The position numbers were made by a program, and so were the translations under genes. The notes beneath the pieces were generated by a model. It searched no databases. It was not told the DNA's origin and saw nothing but the letters and a program-made list of their open reading frames with translations. Below are positions 1 to 6,772 of a stretch of 6,810 bases of DNA, piece by piece; positions within the stretch are counted from its first letter, which is position 1; every line of letters starts with the position of its first letter. Source of the DNA: an uncultured Aquimarina sp. (GTDB lineage Bacteria; Bacteroidota; Bacteroidia; Flavobacteriales; Flavobacteriaceae). The stretch spans positions 1 through 6,810 of the forward strand of contig CALGNG010000375.1 of the NCBI GenBank assembly GCA_937958735.1, read 5' to 3'.

Positions 1-930
1 ATAGCAACAGCGGTAAGATCTAAAAATTTCAAGTATTTAGGAGATAATATATATAAGATTAATCTTTTTGAAAACTCTAAAGGTGAAAGTGATATTAAGT
101 TGGTAGTTAATTTTGTAGGAAAAAAAGCGTTTGTTATTAAGTCTATTAGTTTAATGATTTTGCTGTCGGTGTTTCTATCCTTAGTAATAATGATTACTTT
201 CTTTTATGCCTATAGACTATTAAATAAACAACGTAATGTTTCGCAAATTAAAACCGATTTTATAAATAATATGACGCACGAGTTAAAAACTCCCATTGCG
301 ACAATTGGCTTAGCTATAGATTTTATAAGAAATCCTAAAGTAATTAACGATGAGGTAATGAGGGAAAATTACCTTAATATGATTGATCAAGAAAACAAAA
401 GGATTAATGCCCAAGTAGAAAATGTGTTAAGAATTTCTAAATTAGAAAAAAAGCAATATAACATTCCTAAAAGTCGTCAAAATGCTCATTTACTTATAGA
501 AGAGGCTTTAAGTAATTTAGATTCGCAAATAAAAGAATTTGGAGCAAGCGTTACTGTTGAATTAACCGCAACGAGTTATTTTGTTTTAGCAAATAAAACT
601 AATATTGTAACGTCTTTGATGAATATTATTGAAAATTCGTTAAAATACAGTGAAAAAAAACCGAATATTAACATATATTCGGAAAATTTTAAAAATAGTA
701 TTATCTTGAAGATCAAAGATGAGGGAATTGGAATTCATAAAAATGCGAGAAAAAACATTTTCGATATTTTCTTTAGAGAATCTACTGGTGACATACATAA
801 TGTTCAAGGCTGTGGCCTAGGTTTAGCTTATGTAAAGAAAATTATGGACGATCATCATGCCGAAGTAGATGTAAAAAGTAAAAAAGGGAAAGGAACGCAG
901 ATTATTATAAGATTACCTCTAATATCATAA
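1..930 (+). CDS. Sensor histidine kinase, C-terminal part (5' end outside window)
   Basis: Membrane-bound histidine kinase of a two-component system; it autophosphorylates on a histidine and passes the phosphate to a response regulator, almost certainly the one encoded 4 nt downstream. The frame is open from base 1, so the gene begins upstream; the TTG at 100 is only an internal Leu codon. In the visible 309 residues, 1-45 look like the end of an extracytoplasmic sensor region and about 49-71 form a hydrophobic membrane helix. About ten residues later comes the dimerisation/phosphoacceptor domain with the H box HELKTP (His93, codon 277-279). The ATPase domain has the N box (Asn212), G1 box DEGIGI (from Asp240), an F-box-like IFDIFF and G2 box GCGLGL (about 270-275). 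All kinase motifs are intact. There seems to be no room for a HAMP domain between membrane helix and H box. The layout resembles the RprX-type kinases of Bacteroidota, but the signal cannot be read from what is visible. Confidence 0.95.
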   Translation: MATAVRSKNFKYLGDNIYKINLFENSKGESDIKLVVNFVGKKAFVIKSISLMILLSVFLSLVIMITFFYAYRLLNKQRNVSQIKTDFINNMTHELKTPIATIGLAIDFIRNPKVINDEVMRENYLNMIDQENKRINAQVENVLRISKLEKKQYNIPKSRQNAHLLIEEALSNLDSQIKEFGASVTVELTATSYFVLANKTNIVTSLMNIIENSLKYSEKKPNINIYSENFKNSIILKIKDEGIGIHKNARKNIFDIFFRESTGDIHNVQGCGLGLAYVKKIMDDHHAEVDVKSKKGKGTQIIIRLPLIS

Positions 931-934
931 ACAC

Positions 935-1639
935 ATGGATAGCGAAGCAAAAAAAATACTCTTAGTGGAAGATGATCCTAATTTTGGAACAATCTTAAAA
1001 GATTACCTTACAATAAATAATTATGATGTAACCCATGCTAGAAATGGCATGGAAGGCTTCGAAAAATTTAAAAGAACCGATTATGATTTGTGTATTTTAG
1101 ATGTAATGATGCCCTATAAGGACGGTTTTACGCTAGCCAAAGAGATCAAAGACAAAAATAAAGAAGTACCTATTATATTTCTTACTGCAAAATCGCTTAA
1201 AGAAGATGTGTTAAGAGGATATCAAGTAGGTGCAGACGATTATCTAAACAAGCCTTTTGACAGTGAGGTGCTGTTAATGAAGATTAAAGCAATTATGCAG
1301 CGTAAAGTTATAGCTACGATTGCAGATAGTAAGCAATTTGAATTTCAGATAGGAGATTTCTATTTAAATTCTAAGTTGCGTTTTCTTTCATACTTAAAAG
1401 AAGATCCTGTAAAACTTTCTCCAAAAGAAAATGACCTACTTCGCCTTTTAGCATTGCACTTGAATGATTTAATGACTAGGGAGTTGGCTTTAACAAAAAT
1501 ATGGAGAGACGATAATTATTTTACTTCTAGAAGTATGGATGTATATATCGCAAAATTAAGAAAATACCTAAAACAAGATGGAAACGTAGAAATTCTAAAT
1601 ATCCATGGAGAAGGCTTTCGTTTAGTAGTAAGGCAATAA
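935..1639 (+). CDS. OmpR/PhoB-family response regulator
   Basis: DNA-binding response regulator of 234 aa, the usual length for the family. Receiver domain at about residues 7-122: acidic pair Asp13/Asp14, phosphoacceptor Asp56 in the LDVMMP motif, switch Thr84 and invariant Lys106 in the NKPF motif, all present. The C-terminal winged helix-turn-helix (about 135-233) has the usual family pattern, with LSPKENDLL before the helices, an SRSMDVYIAKLRKYL recognition helix and a wing ending in the GEGFRL hairpin. The ATG at 935 follows the kinase stop by 4 nt, so the two are surely co-transcribed and form a cognate pair. No Shine-Dalgarno is visible, as is normal in Bacteroidota. The target genes cannot be inferred; resemblance to RprY-type regulators is at family level only. 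Confidence 0.95.
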   Translation: MDSEAKKILLVEDDPNFGTILKDYLTINNYDVTHARNGMEGFEKFKRTDYDLCILDVMMPYKDGFTLAKEIKDKNKEVPIIFLTAKSLKEDVLRGYQVGADDYLNKPFDSEVLLMKIKAIMQRKVIATIADSKQFEFQIGDFYLNSKLRFLSYLKEDPVKLSPKENDLLRLLALHLNDLMTRELALTKIWRDDNYFTSRSMDVYIAKLRKYLKQDGNVEILNIHGEGFRLVVRQ

Positions 1640-1681
1640 TAAGTAGTTGAAATTTTATTAAAATACTACTTTAATTATCAC

Positions 1682-1723
1682 AAAATAAAAAAGATCCACT
1701 TATAAGTGGATCTTTTTTATTTT
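1682..1723. terminator. Bidirectional intrinsic terminator, perfect 42-bp palindrome
   Basis: Every base from 1682 to 1702 pairs with one from 1723 back to 1703. In RNA this gives a GC-containing stem GATCCACT/AGTGGATC around a TATA loop, flanked by A-runs on the left and a T-run (1713-1718, then ATTTT) on the right, so it has the terminator signature on both strands. It lies between the response regulator stop (1639) and the end of the convergent minus-strand gene (1747), as expected for a shared terminator. A weaker imperfect stem-loop with 7-bp arms (1641-1647 and 1665-1671) lies just before it. Confidence 0.9.
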
Positions 1724-1746
1724 ACATTTAGAGCAAATAAACAATG

Positions 1747-2079
1747 CTATTTTAAGAAGCTAAATATTTTTTGAAACAACCTACCTACTAAAGGAATCGG
1801 TTCTATTTTATTTTGGACTGCAGTAATTACAGCAAAAGTCCATAACACAAAAAAGCAAATATAAAAGCCATAACCAGCCCATTGGGAATGGCTTAGGCCT
1901 ACTAAAGCACCAGAAGCATAAAATATGGTTTGTAAGCCTAGAGACTGTCTTAAGTGAAAGTTAGCAAAAGGATGCTTTTCTTCCAAGTTCATAAAAAAAG
2001 CAATAATAAACCCAATTAAAGTAAAGTACCCCACAATAGAAGAGGCTTTAGCATTTTTTGTAGGAGAAGGAATATTCAT
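1747..2079 (-). CDS. Small membrane protein, DUF4870/Tic20-like family
   Basis: A 110-aa integral membrane protein with about three hydrophobic helices (roughly residues 13-30, 46-62 and 69-88). Between helices 1 and 2 sits NFHLRQSLGL, the FHxRQ-type motif that marks small bacterial proteins related to DUF4870 and to the chloroplast import component Tic20. The C-terminal PIPLVGR stretch also fits the group. Length is typical of bacterial members, whose function is not established. The ATG at 2079-2077 lies 2 nt after the stop of the dihydroorotase-like gene, so this is the last gene of the operon; its end faces the palindromic terminator. Family assignment is from motif memory; transport function is not implied. 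Confidence 0.85.
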   Translation of the reverse strand: MNIPSPTKNAKASSIVGYFTLIGFIIAFFMNLEEKHPFANFHLRQSLGLQTIFYASGALVGLSHSQWAGYGFYICFFVLWTFAVITAVQNKIEPIPLVGRLFQKIFSFLK

Positions 2080-2081
2080 TA

Positions 2082-3332
2082 TTATAGTATAATTTGATTG
2101 TTAGCAACAACTCCGTAAGTCTTACCTTTTAAAGTCTTACCCAAAAAGGCCGCATTATTATTGGTGGAGGTAATGTCTTTTTTTGTAAATATATATTCTT
2201 TTAGGGGGTTAAATAAAGTAAGATTCGCAACCTCTCCTTCTTTAATTATAGATCTAGTTAGCCCAAACCTGTCTTTTCCTGCTTGTAATTTTTCAATAGT
2301 AACCTCTAAAGGTAAAATTGTAAGTAAAGCACCTAAAGCACTTTCCAATCCAATGGATCCGTATGCAGCGTTATCAAATTCAACTTGTTTGTTCTCAATG
2401 TCAATAGGACAATGGTCGCTAGTAACCATGTCTATAGTATTATCTAAAAGACCACTAATAAGTGCTTCGCAGTCTGTTTTAGTTCTTAAAGGAGGAAGTA
2501 CTTTGTAATTCGTATCAAATTCGGACAAACAGCCATCGTCTAAAATTAAATTATGAATTGCCACACTACAACTAACATCTAAGCCTTTATTTTTTGCAGC
2601 CTTGATAAGCGCAACAGACTCTTTTGTGGATACCGTTGGAATATGTAGTTTGCCTCCTGTATATTCTAGAATATACAAATCACGAGCAATTTGTAGCGAT
2701 TCTGCTAATGCAGGAATACCTTTTAGCCCCAATTGTGTGCTGTTAATATGTTCGTTAACCATTCCTTTACCAGCAATAGCATTTTCTTGTGGGTAAGATT
2801 GTACTAGTCCATCAAAACCTTGTGTATACTGTAGGGCTATTTTTAAAAGATTAGGGTTGGATATAGGTTTTTTGTAATCGCCAAAGCTACAAGCTCCATT
2901 AGATTTCATATCAAACAATTCGGCAAGATCTTTTCCTTTAGCTCCAGTAGTTAAATTTCCAGTAACCAATAGTTTAGTGGCAGCAAAGCTAGCCTTGCTT
3001 TTTAAAAAAGAAATACTACTTGCATGGTCTATTAGGGGTTTGGTATAGGGATTCATAGCTACACTAGTAAAGCCGCTTTTTGCGGCGGTAAGCAAGCCAT
3101 TGGTCAATGTTTCTCGTTCCTCGTATCCAGGTTCTCCAAAACACACACTACTATCAAACCAACCTTGGGATACATGTAAATGCTCCAGTTCTATAATTTG
3201 GGTATCCTTGTCTGTGTGGATATCGGTTCCAATGGTAGAAATAACTCCGTTTTCAATTAAAATTGACACCGTTTGATTGTGGAATGGCGATAGCGAATCT
3301 ATAATACAAGCGGATTTTAAGAGTATTTTCAT
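2082..3332 (-). CDS. Dihydroorotase-like amidohydrolase, probably catalytically dead
   Basis: A 416-aa protein of the dihydroorotase/amidohydrolase superfamily. Active dihydroorotase closes N-carbamoyl-aspartate to dihydroorotate in pyrimidine synthesis. The full-length fold is recognisable: N-terminal beta-sandwich strands, GEPGYEERET (66-75), GLKGIPALAE (202-211), KVLPPLRTKTD (277-287), a TSDHCP motif (304-309), YGSIGLE and the C-terminal sandwich GEVANLTLFNP. But the metal-site HxH is Ser62-x-Cys64, the HCED histidine is Tyr180, and the second His of HxxHVST is Thr233; only Asp306 of the expected ligands is clearly kept. It is therefore more likely a non-catalytic paralogue, as known for PyrC' partners of aspartate transcarbamoylase, with a true pyrC elsewhere. 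Start chosen at the ATG 3332-3330: it overlaps the upstream TGA as ATGA, and family-like sequence (MKILLKSACIID) begins there. An ATG 69 nt upstream would add a tail unlike the family. Confidence 0.9.
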   Translation of the reverse strand: MKILLKSACIIDSLSPFHNQTVSILIENGVISTIGTDIHTDKDTQIIELEHLHVSQGWFDSSVCFGEPGYEERETLTNGLLTAAKSGFTSVAMNPYTKPLIDHASSISFLKSKASFAATKLLVTGNLTTGAKGKDLAELFDMKSNGACSFGDYKKPISNPNLLKIALQYTQGFDGLVQSYPQENAIAGKGMVNEHINSTQLGLKGIPALAESLQIARDLYILEYTGGKLHIPTVSTKESVALIKAAKNKGLDVSCSVAIHNLILDDGCLSEFDTNYKVLPPLRTKTDCEALISGLLDNTIDMVTSDHCPIDIENKQVEFDNAAYGSIGLESALGALLTILPLEVTIEKLQAGKDRFGLTRSIIKEGEVANLTLFNPLKEYIFTKKDITSTNNNAAFLGKTLKGKTYGVVANNQIIL

Positions 3333-5236
3333 TTCAATAATTTTATTAAGAGAATTTCTATTAAGACACAAAACAGTGCAAAAATAAGAAACCATTTCCA
3401 TAAATCGGTAGTTTGGAAATTGGCTTTTGCAGTTTGGAAAAAATTGGAAACAGAATTGGTTACCTTGCTAGTGTCGTCATTAGTAAAATTTTCGTAAATT
3501 AATTTACTTTCTTTAGCATTGTAATTATAGCTAATATTATGGATGCCATTATTGTTAAGTATAGCCTGGTAATTGCCCGCTTTTTTAGGTAAATCGTCTG
3601 TAGAGATTTTTATATAATTTTTGTAAAGCTGTTGTAAAGGAATAAATTCTTCCAATTCACTCTTTAACACTAATACCTCGTCCTGTTTAGGAGTTACTTT
3701 TACAACATACTCATTAGAGCCGCCTATAGGGTAACTAATATTGCTAAGGGATAAATTTTGTTTAGCAATGTTGTAAAAGGTAGGAACTACTAATGGAGAG
3801 TTTTTGAAATTAGTAATACTCTCGTTTAAAGGAGTACTAAAAACAAAAACAGAGTTGCTTTGTACCAAGAAAGAATTGTTATCCTCTAAATTTAAAGCCC
3901 AGTTTTTGGAGGTTAGTTGGTAACTTTCTTTAATAGTAGGATATTGGAAGTTAAAACTTTCTTTAGAAAACACATCCCTAAACAAAGGATGGGAGTAACT
4001 AATTTGTGTAAGCTTTTTAGCGTTTTTAGTATATTTCCCAAGTAAGACATTATAATTGGTTGCTAAAAAATCGTTAATAGCAGGATTCTTTTTTATAGAT
4101 GGAATAACGCAAAGTATACCACCTTGTTTAGTAAAATTAATAAGACGTTGTTCAAGAGCTTTTGGGAAAAGCTCAATCTCGTTTAAAATAATCAAATTGG
4201 CTTTATTTATTTCCTCTACATTATAAGACTCCTCTGTGGCGATAGAAAAATTAAACTCGTCTGGAGTATATATTTTTTGTAAAAACTGAGAAAAAGCAGA
4301 CCCAATAACTAAGACATTACTCTTTGCAAGTTGGTTTACACTAAAAAATCGTGTATCATCATATAATAGTCCATCATTAGTATTTATGGTAACTGTCCCT
4401 CTAATGCTAGTATTTTTAGGTAAAGGAACTTGAGTAACTTGGTTTTTTTTAATGGAAAAATCAATGTTAGCCTTCCCAATAAGGTTTTTGTCATTTAAAA
4501 CAGATAAAGCAGAAGAGTTATTGCTAGACGAAGAAGTGGCAATATTTAATATCTTTTGATTTTCTACAGAAGTAAGCCATAAACTATCTATAGCCGTATT
4601 TTGAGTTTTTTGAGGTAATAGCTGTATAAGATTATTAGTGTTGCTATTTAAAATATCATAGTTAAAATTATCTCTTTGTTGAAAGTCTGAAATAAAAACA
4701 AAAGCATTATTGGACTTGTTTTTAGCCAGTTTTTTAGCCTTTAAAACAATTTGCTCTGGAGATAATTGTTCCGAACTGTAATCAATCCCCAAAATTTCAT
4801 TCTGCGCCTCTTGTAATTGAATGTCTTTAAAAACTTCGGTATTAGTAAATAAAGTAAAAGTATCCTCATCGTTAAAATTCTCAATAATATCTTGTATAGC
4901 TCTCTTTAATAAAGGGCCATTGTTACCTTTAGCCTGTAGGCTAAAAGAATTGTCTAAGTAAATAATATACTGTTCGGGCTGTTGGGCTGTAGACTTAGAA
5001 GGAAGATAAGGAAAAGCAAACGCTAAAATCAATAAAGTTAAAATAGATAAGCGACTAAAAAGAACAAGCCATTTTTTTAGTCTAGAACTTTTTCGGGACT
5101 GAATTTTTATTTTTTCTAAAAAAGCAACATTAGTAAAAGCCGTTTTCTGAAATTTTCGAAGCTTAAATAAATGAATTAAAATAGGAATAAGTAAGGCAAA
5201 TAAAGCGTAAAGTACTGAGGGGTGTTTAAATAGCAT
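3329..5236 (-). CDS. BatA/von Willebrand-type membrane protein
   Basis: A 635-aa membrane-anchored protein. Residues 1-79 match the BatA N-terminal module: a first helix (about 8-24) with LIPILIHLFKLRK, a basic loop, and a second helix (about 57-78). A von Willebrand factor A-like domain follows with a complete first metal-site motif Asp95-x-Ser97-x-Ser99 and a later FISDF strand (Asp184). Then come a Ser/Asn-rich stretch (about 234-245), a beta-rich region ending DDTRFFSV, and a Rossmann/glutamine-amidotransferase-like part from about 306 (NVLVIGS) to 400 (GGILCVIPS). A single hydrophobic helix ends the protein (about 613-635). Such proteins are common in Bacteroidota; their exact role is not established. 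Start chosen at the ATG 5236-5234: the BatA module begins there, and a -7-like promoter element lies inside the longer possible N-terminus that would begin at 5293. The stop overlaps the next start as ATGA. Confidence 0.9.
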   Translation of the reverse strand: MLFKHPSVLYALFALLIPILIHLFKLRKFQKTAFTNVAFLEKIKIQSRKSSRLKKWLVLFSRLSILTLLILAFAFPYLPSKSTAQQPEQYIIYLDNSFSLQAKGNNGPLLKRAIQDIIENFNDEDTFTLFTNTEVFKDIQLQEAQNEILGIDYSSEQLSPEQIVLKAKKLAKNKSNNAFVFISDFQQRDNFNYDILNSNTNNLIQLLPQKTQNTAIDSLWLTSVENQKILNIATSSSSNNSSALSVLNDKNLIGKANIDFSIKKNQVTQVPLPKNTSIRGTVTINTNDGLLYDDTRFFSVNQLAKSNVLVIGSAFSQFLQKIYTPDEFNFSIATEESYNVEEINKANLIILNEIELFPKALEQRLINFTKQGGILCVIPSIKKNPAINDFLATNYNVLLGKYTKNAKKLTQISYSHPLFRDVFSKESFNFQYPTIKESYQLTSKNWALNLEDNNSFLVQSNSVFVFSTPLNESITNFKNSPLVVPTFYNIAKQNLSLSNISYPIGGSNEYVVKVTPKQDEVLVLKSELEEFIPLQQLYKNYIKISTDDLPKKAGNYQAILNNNGIHNISYNYNAKESKLIYENFTNDDTSKVTNSVSNFFQTAKANFQTTDLWKWFLIFALFCVLIEILLIKLLK

Positions 5237-5253
5237 TGCTAAGAGTTTGTATT

Positions 5254-5261
5254 CAAATATA
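5254..5261 (-). promoter_or_regulatory. Possible -7 element for the minus-strand operon
   Basis: Read on the minus strand this is TATATTTG, an exact match to the Bacteroidota -7 consensus TAnnTTTG. Transcription would start around 5247-5249, about 12 nt before the BatA-like ATG. No TTTG or TTG stands at the expected 17-23 nt upstream, the nearest CAA on the plus strand being about 29 nt away, so only half of the promoter is supported. I found no comparable element for the divergent xerC-like gene in the same 190-bp gap. Confidence 0.35.
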
Positions 5262-5426
5262 TAGATTTTACACTTAAACTGCTCGAAAAACAAATAAGGC
5301 TTTTGTTTAAAGAGGTAACTTATAAGAGAATTAAGAATGAATTTTTAACTTTATGGAAAAAACAAGAAGTTTTGGCATTAGGTAATCTATTAAACCAAGA
5401 CCTATTTTTATTTTAAAATCTAAATT

Positions 5427-6323
5427 GTGAAGCAAAAATTTGAAGATTACCTATTAATAGAACGTAATTACTCCAAGTTAACAGTAAGCGCATACCTAGC
5501 GGATATTAATAATTTCGAAGAATTTTATCTAAAAACTATAGATAATACCATTATTTGGTCTAAAATAGAATATGCAGATATTAGAAGCTGGCTGGTTTCT
5601 TTATTAGAAGTAGGGATGTCTCATAGATCTGTAAATAGAAAAGTGGCCTCGCTAAAATCTTTTTATGTCTTTTTGCAAAAAGTAGAAGAAGTATTGGTAA
5701 ACCCCTTATCCAAGCATAAATCGCTAAAAGTAGAGAAAAAAGCTTTGTTACCATTTTCGGAAGTAGAAGTAAGCAACGTTTTGGAGCTCTTAGAAAACCA
5801 ATTAGAAGATTTTAAATCTTTAAGGGATCGACTAATAGTAGAATTGTTCTATGTCACGGGTATAAGAAGGGCAGAATTAATTAATTTAAAGATCTCCAGT
5901 ATAGATCTAAGTAATAATTTGATTAAAGTGGTAGGTAAAAGAAATAAAGAGCGATTGATTCCTTTATTGAATTCCACTAATGTTCTGTTGATTAGGTATT
6001 TAGAAATTTATAGGGAAGAAAACTTACTGGATCCAGAAGCTCCACTTTTCTTAACAAATAAAGGGGTTAAAATCTACGAAACCTTTGTGTTTAGATTAAT
6101 TAATTCTTACTTTAGTAAAGTGTCTGTTAAAATACAGAAAAGTCCTCATGTTTTGCGTCATTCTTTTGCGACTCATCTATTAAAAAATGGTGCAGATTTG
6201 AATGCGGTAAAAGAGTTATTAGGGCATTCCAGTCTGGCGGCGACTCAAGTTTACACACATAATGAGATTTCTCAATTAACTAAAGTGTATAAAAGTGCCC
6301 ACCCAAGGACTAAGAAAAAATAG
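5427..6323 (+). CDS. xerC: XerC/XerD-type tyrosine recombinase
   Basis: A 298-aa site-specific tyrosine recombinase of the size of XerC/XerD, which resolve chromosome dimers at dif during cell division. The N-terminal SAM-like core-binding domain (about 1-95) begins with FEDYLLIERNYSKLTVSAY, typical of Xer proteins. The catalytic domain keeps all key residues: Arg147 (TGIRRAEL), Lys171 (in GKRNKER, where most Xer proteins have GKG), His241 and Arg244 (HVLRH), His267 (LLGHSS) and nucleophile Tyr276 (VYTH). The start is GTG at 5427; an in-frame TAA stands at 5421-5423, so no longer start is possible apart from ATT. The gene sits 33 nt before hpf, an order common in Bacteroidota, which favours a housekeeping Xer over a phage or island integrase. 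Whether it is XerC or XerD cannot be settled from this window; xerC is the usual name in this context. Confidence 0.9.
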   Translation: MKQKFEDYLLIERNYSKLTVSAYLADINNFEEFYLKTIDNTIIWSKIEYADIRSWLVSLLEVGMSHRSVNRKVASLKSFYVFLQKVEEVLVNPLSKHKSLKVEKKALLPFSEVEVSNVLELLENQLEDFKSLRDRLIVELFYVTGIRRAELINLKISSIDLSNNLIKVVGKRNKERLIPLLNSTNVLLIRYLEIYREENLLDPEAPLFLTNKGVKIYETFVFRLINSYFSKVSVKIQKSPHVLRHSFATHLLKNGADLNAVKELLGHSSLAATQVYTHNEISQLTKVYKSAHPRTKKK

Positions 6324-6356
6324 ATACATATTGTTTAACCTTAAAAACTAGTAAGT

Positions 6357-6644
6357 ATGAAAGTAAATGTTCAATCAGTAAATTTCAATGTAGATGAGAA
6401 GTTAGTTTTATTTACCGAACAAAAATTATCGAAATTAGAAGGGCACTTTAATAAGATCATCTCGGCGGATGTATTTATGAAAGTTCAGAATTCAAGAGAA
6501 AAAGAAAATAAGATTACAGAAATTCTATTAAATGTTCCTGGGAATGAATTTGTAGCTAAAAAAACATATAAAACCTTTGAAGAAGGTGTAGACCAGTGTC
6601 TTAGTATACTGGAAAGGCAGCTGGCGAAGCTGAAAACGAAGTAA
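6357..6644 (+). CDS. hpf: Ribosome hibernation promoting factor, short form (HPF/RaiA)
   Basis: A 95-aa member of the S30AE/sigma-54 modulation protein family, which binds the 30S decoding region and helps inactivate ribosomes in stationary phase or stress. The length is that of short HPF/YfiA proteins; the C-terminal dimerisation domain of long HPF is absent. Visible family pattern: beta strand MKVNVQSVNFNVDEKLVLF, a helix with KLSKLEGHF, an ADVFMKV strand, the central EILLNVPG strand, and the final helix YKTFEEGVDQCLSILERQLAKLK with the conserved aromatic and ERQL. The ATG at 6357 is 33 nt after the xerC-like stop, and no promoter is visible in that gap, so the two are probably co-transcribed. 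Also often annotated raiA in Bacteroidota. Confidence 0.92.
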   Translation: MKVNVQSVNFNVDEKLVLFTEQKLSKLEGHFNKIISADVFMKVQNSREKENKITEILLNVPGNEFVAKKTYKTFEEGVDQCLSILERQLAKLKTK

Positions 6645-6660
6645 AAAAGAGGTTTTGACT

Positions 6661-6680
6661 AAAAAAAATAAAAAAAAACA
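6661..6680 (+). promoter_or_regulatory. A-tract upstream of the tRNA promoter (UP-like)
   Basis: An almost pure adenine stretch (A8 T A9 C A) ends 9 nt before the -33 element of the tRNA promoter. A-tracts in this position raise stable-RNA promoter strength in other bacteria by contact with the RNA polymerase alpha subunit or by bending. Here the role is inferred from position only. Confidence 0.35.
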
Positions 6681-6689
6681 TCAAAAAGT

Positions 6690-6720
6690 TTTGTGGTAAC
6701 GTAAAACAGGTGTATATTTG
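6690..6720 (+). promoter_or_regulatory. Bacteroidota-type promoter for the tRNA operon
   Basis: The -33 element TTTG (6690-6693) is followed by exactly 19 nt and a perfect TAnnTTTG -7 element, TATATTTG (6713-6720). This is the consensus layout for the primary sigma factor of Bacteroidota. Transcription should begin around 6724-6727, about 47 nt before the tRNA. The promoter separates the stable-RNA genes from the upstream xerC-hpf unit. Its -7 element shares its last base with the terminator-like hairpin that follows. Confidence 0.75.
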
Positions 6721-6750
6721 CAACCCGTTAGCGATGACGGGTTGCTTTTT
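6720..6750 (+). terminator. Terminator-like hairpin after hpf, overlapping the promoter
   Basis: Perfect 9-bp inverted repeat GCAACCCGT (6720-6728) and ACGGGTTGC (6737-6745), with an 8-nt loop, followed directly by T5 (6746-6750). It is the only GC-rich stem with a T-run after hpf, so it is the natural end for xerC-hpf transcripts. RNA started at the local promoter would lack most of the 5' arm and should not fold it. It could instead be a leader element of the tRNA precursor if the true start site is further upstream. Confidence 0.6.
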
Positions 6751-6762
6751 AAATAAAGCAAC
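6741..6762 (+). other. Second hairpin in the tRNA leader, alternative to the terminator stem
   Basis: GTTGCTTT (6741-6748) pairs perfectly with AAAGCAAC (6755-6762) around a 6-nt loop, 10 nt before the tRNA. Its 5' arm includes bases 6741-6745, which are also the end of the 3' arm of the preceding hairpin, so the two cannot form together in full. In RNA begun at the local promoter only this one is available. A role in tRNA precursor processing is possible but unproven. Confidence 0.45.
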
Positions 6763-6772
6763 AAGGTTAAAA

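Noticed and set aside
100..102. TTG as start of the histidine kinase
   Set aside because: The frame is open back to base 1 and codes a plausible sensor-domain end before it, so this is an internal leucine codon of a gene cut by the window edge.
2161..2508. Open frame of 115 codons on the plus strand
   Set aside because: It lies wholly antisense inside the dihydroorotase-like gene and its translation has no recognisable family pattern.
2602..2796. Open frame of 64 codons on the plus strand
   Set aside because: Antisense shadow within the same gene, with no family signal.
3333..3401. N-terminal extension of the dihydroorotase-like protein by 23 residues
   Set aside because: The extension is just the other frame over the end of the BatA-like gene; the ATGA overlap at 3329-3332 and the family-like N-terminus MKILLKSA support the shorter start.
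5237..5293. N-terminal extension of the BatA-like protein by 19 residues
   Set aside because: The BatA membrane module starts at the inner ATG, and the extension covers a promoter-like -7 element and is charged and unlike the family.
5237..5426. Promoter for the xerC-like gene
   Set aside because: Near matches such as TAACTTTA (5346-5353) and TATTTTTA (5403-5410) lack the final G and have no TTTG at a suitable distance, so I do not call one. A 10-codon ATG frame there is also too short to support.
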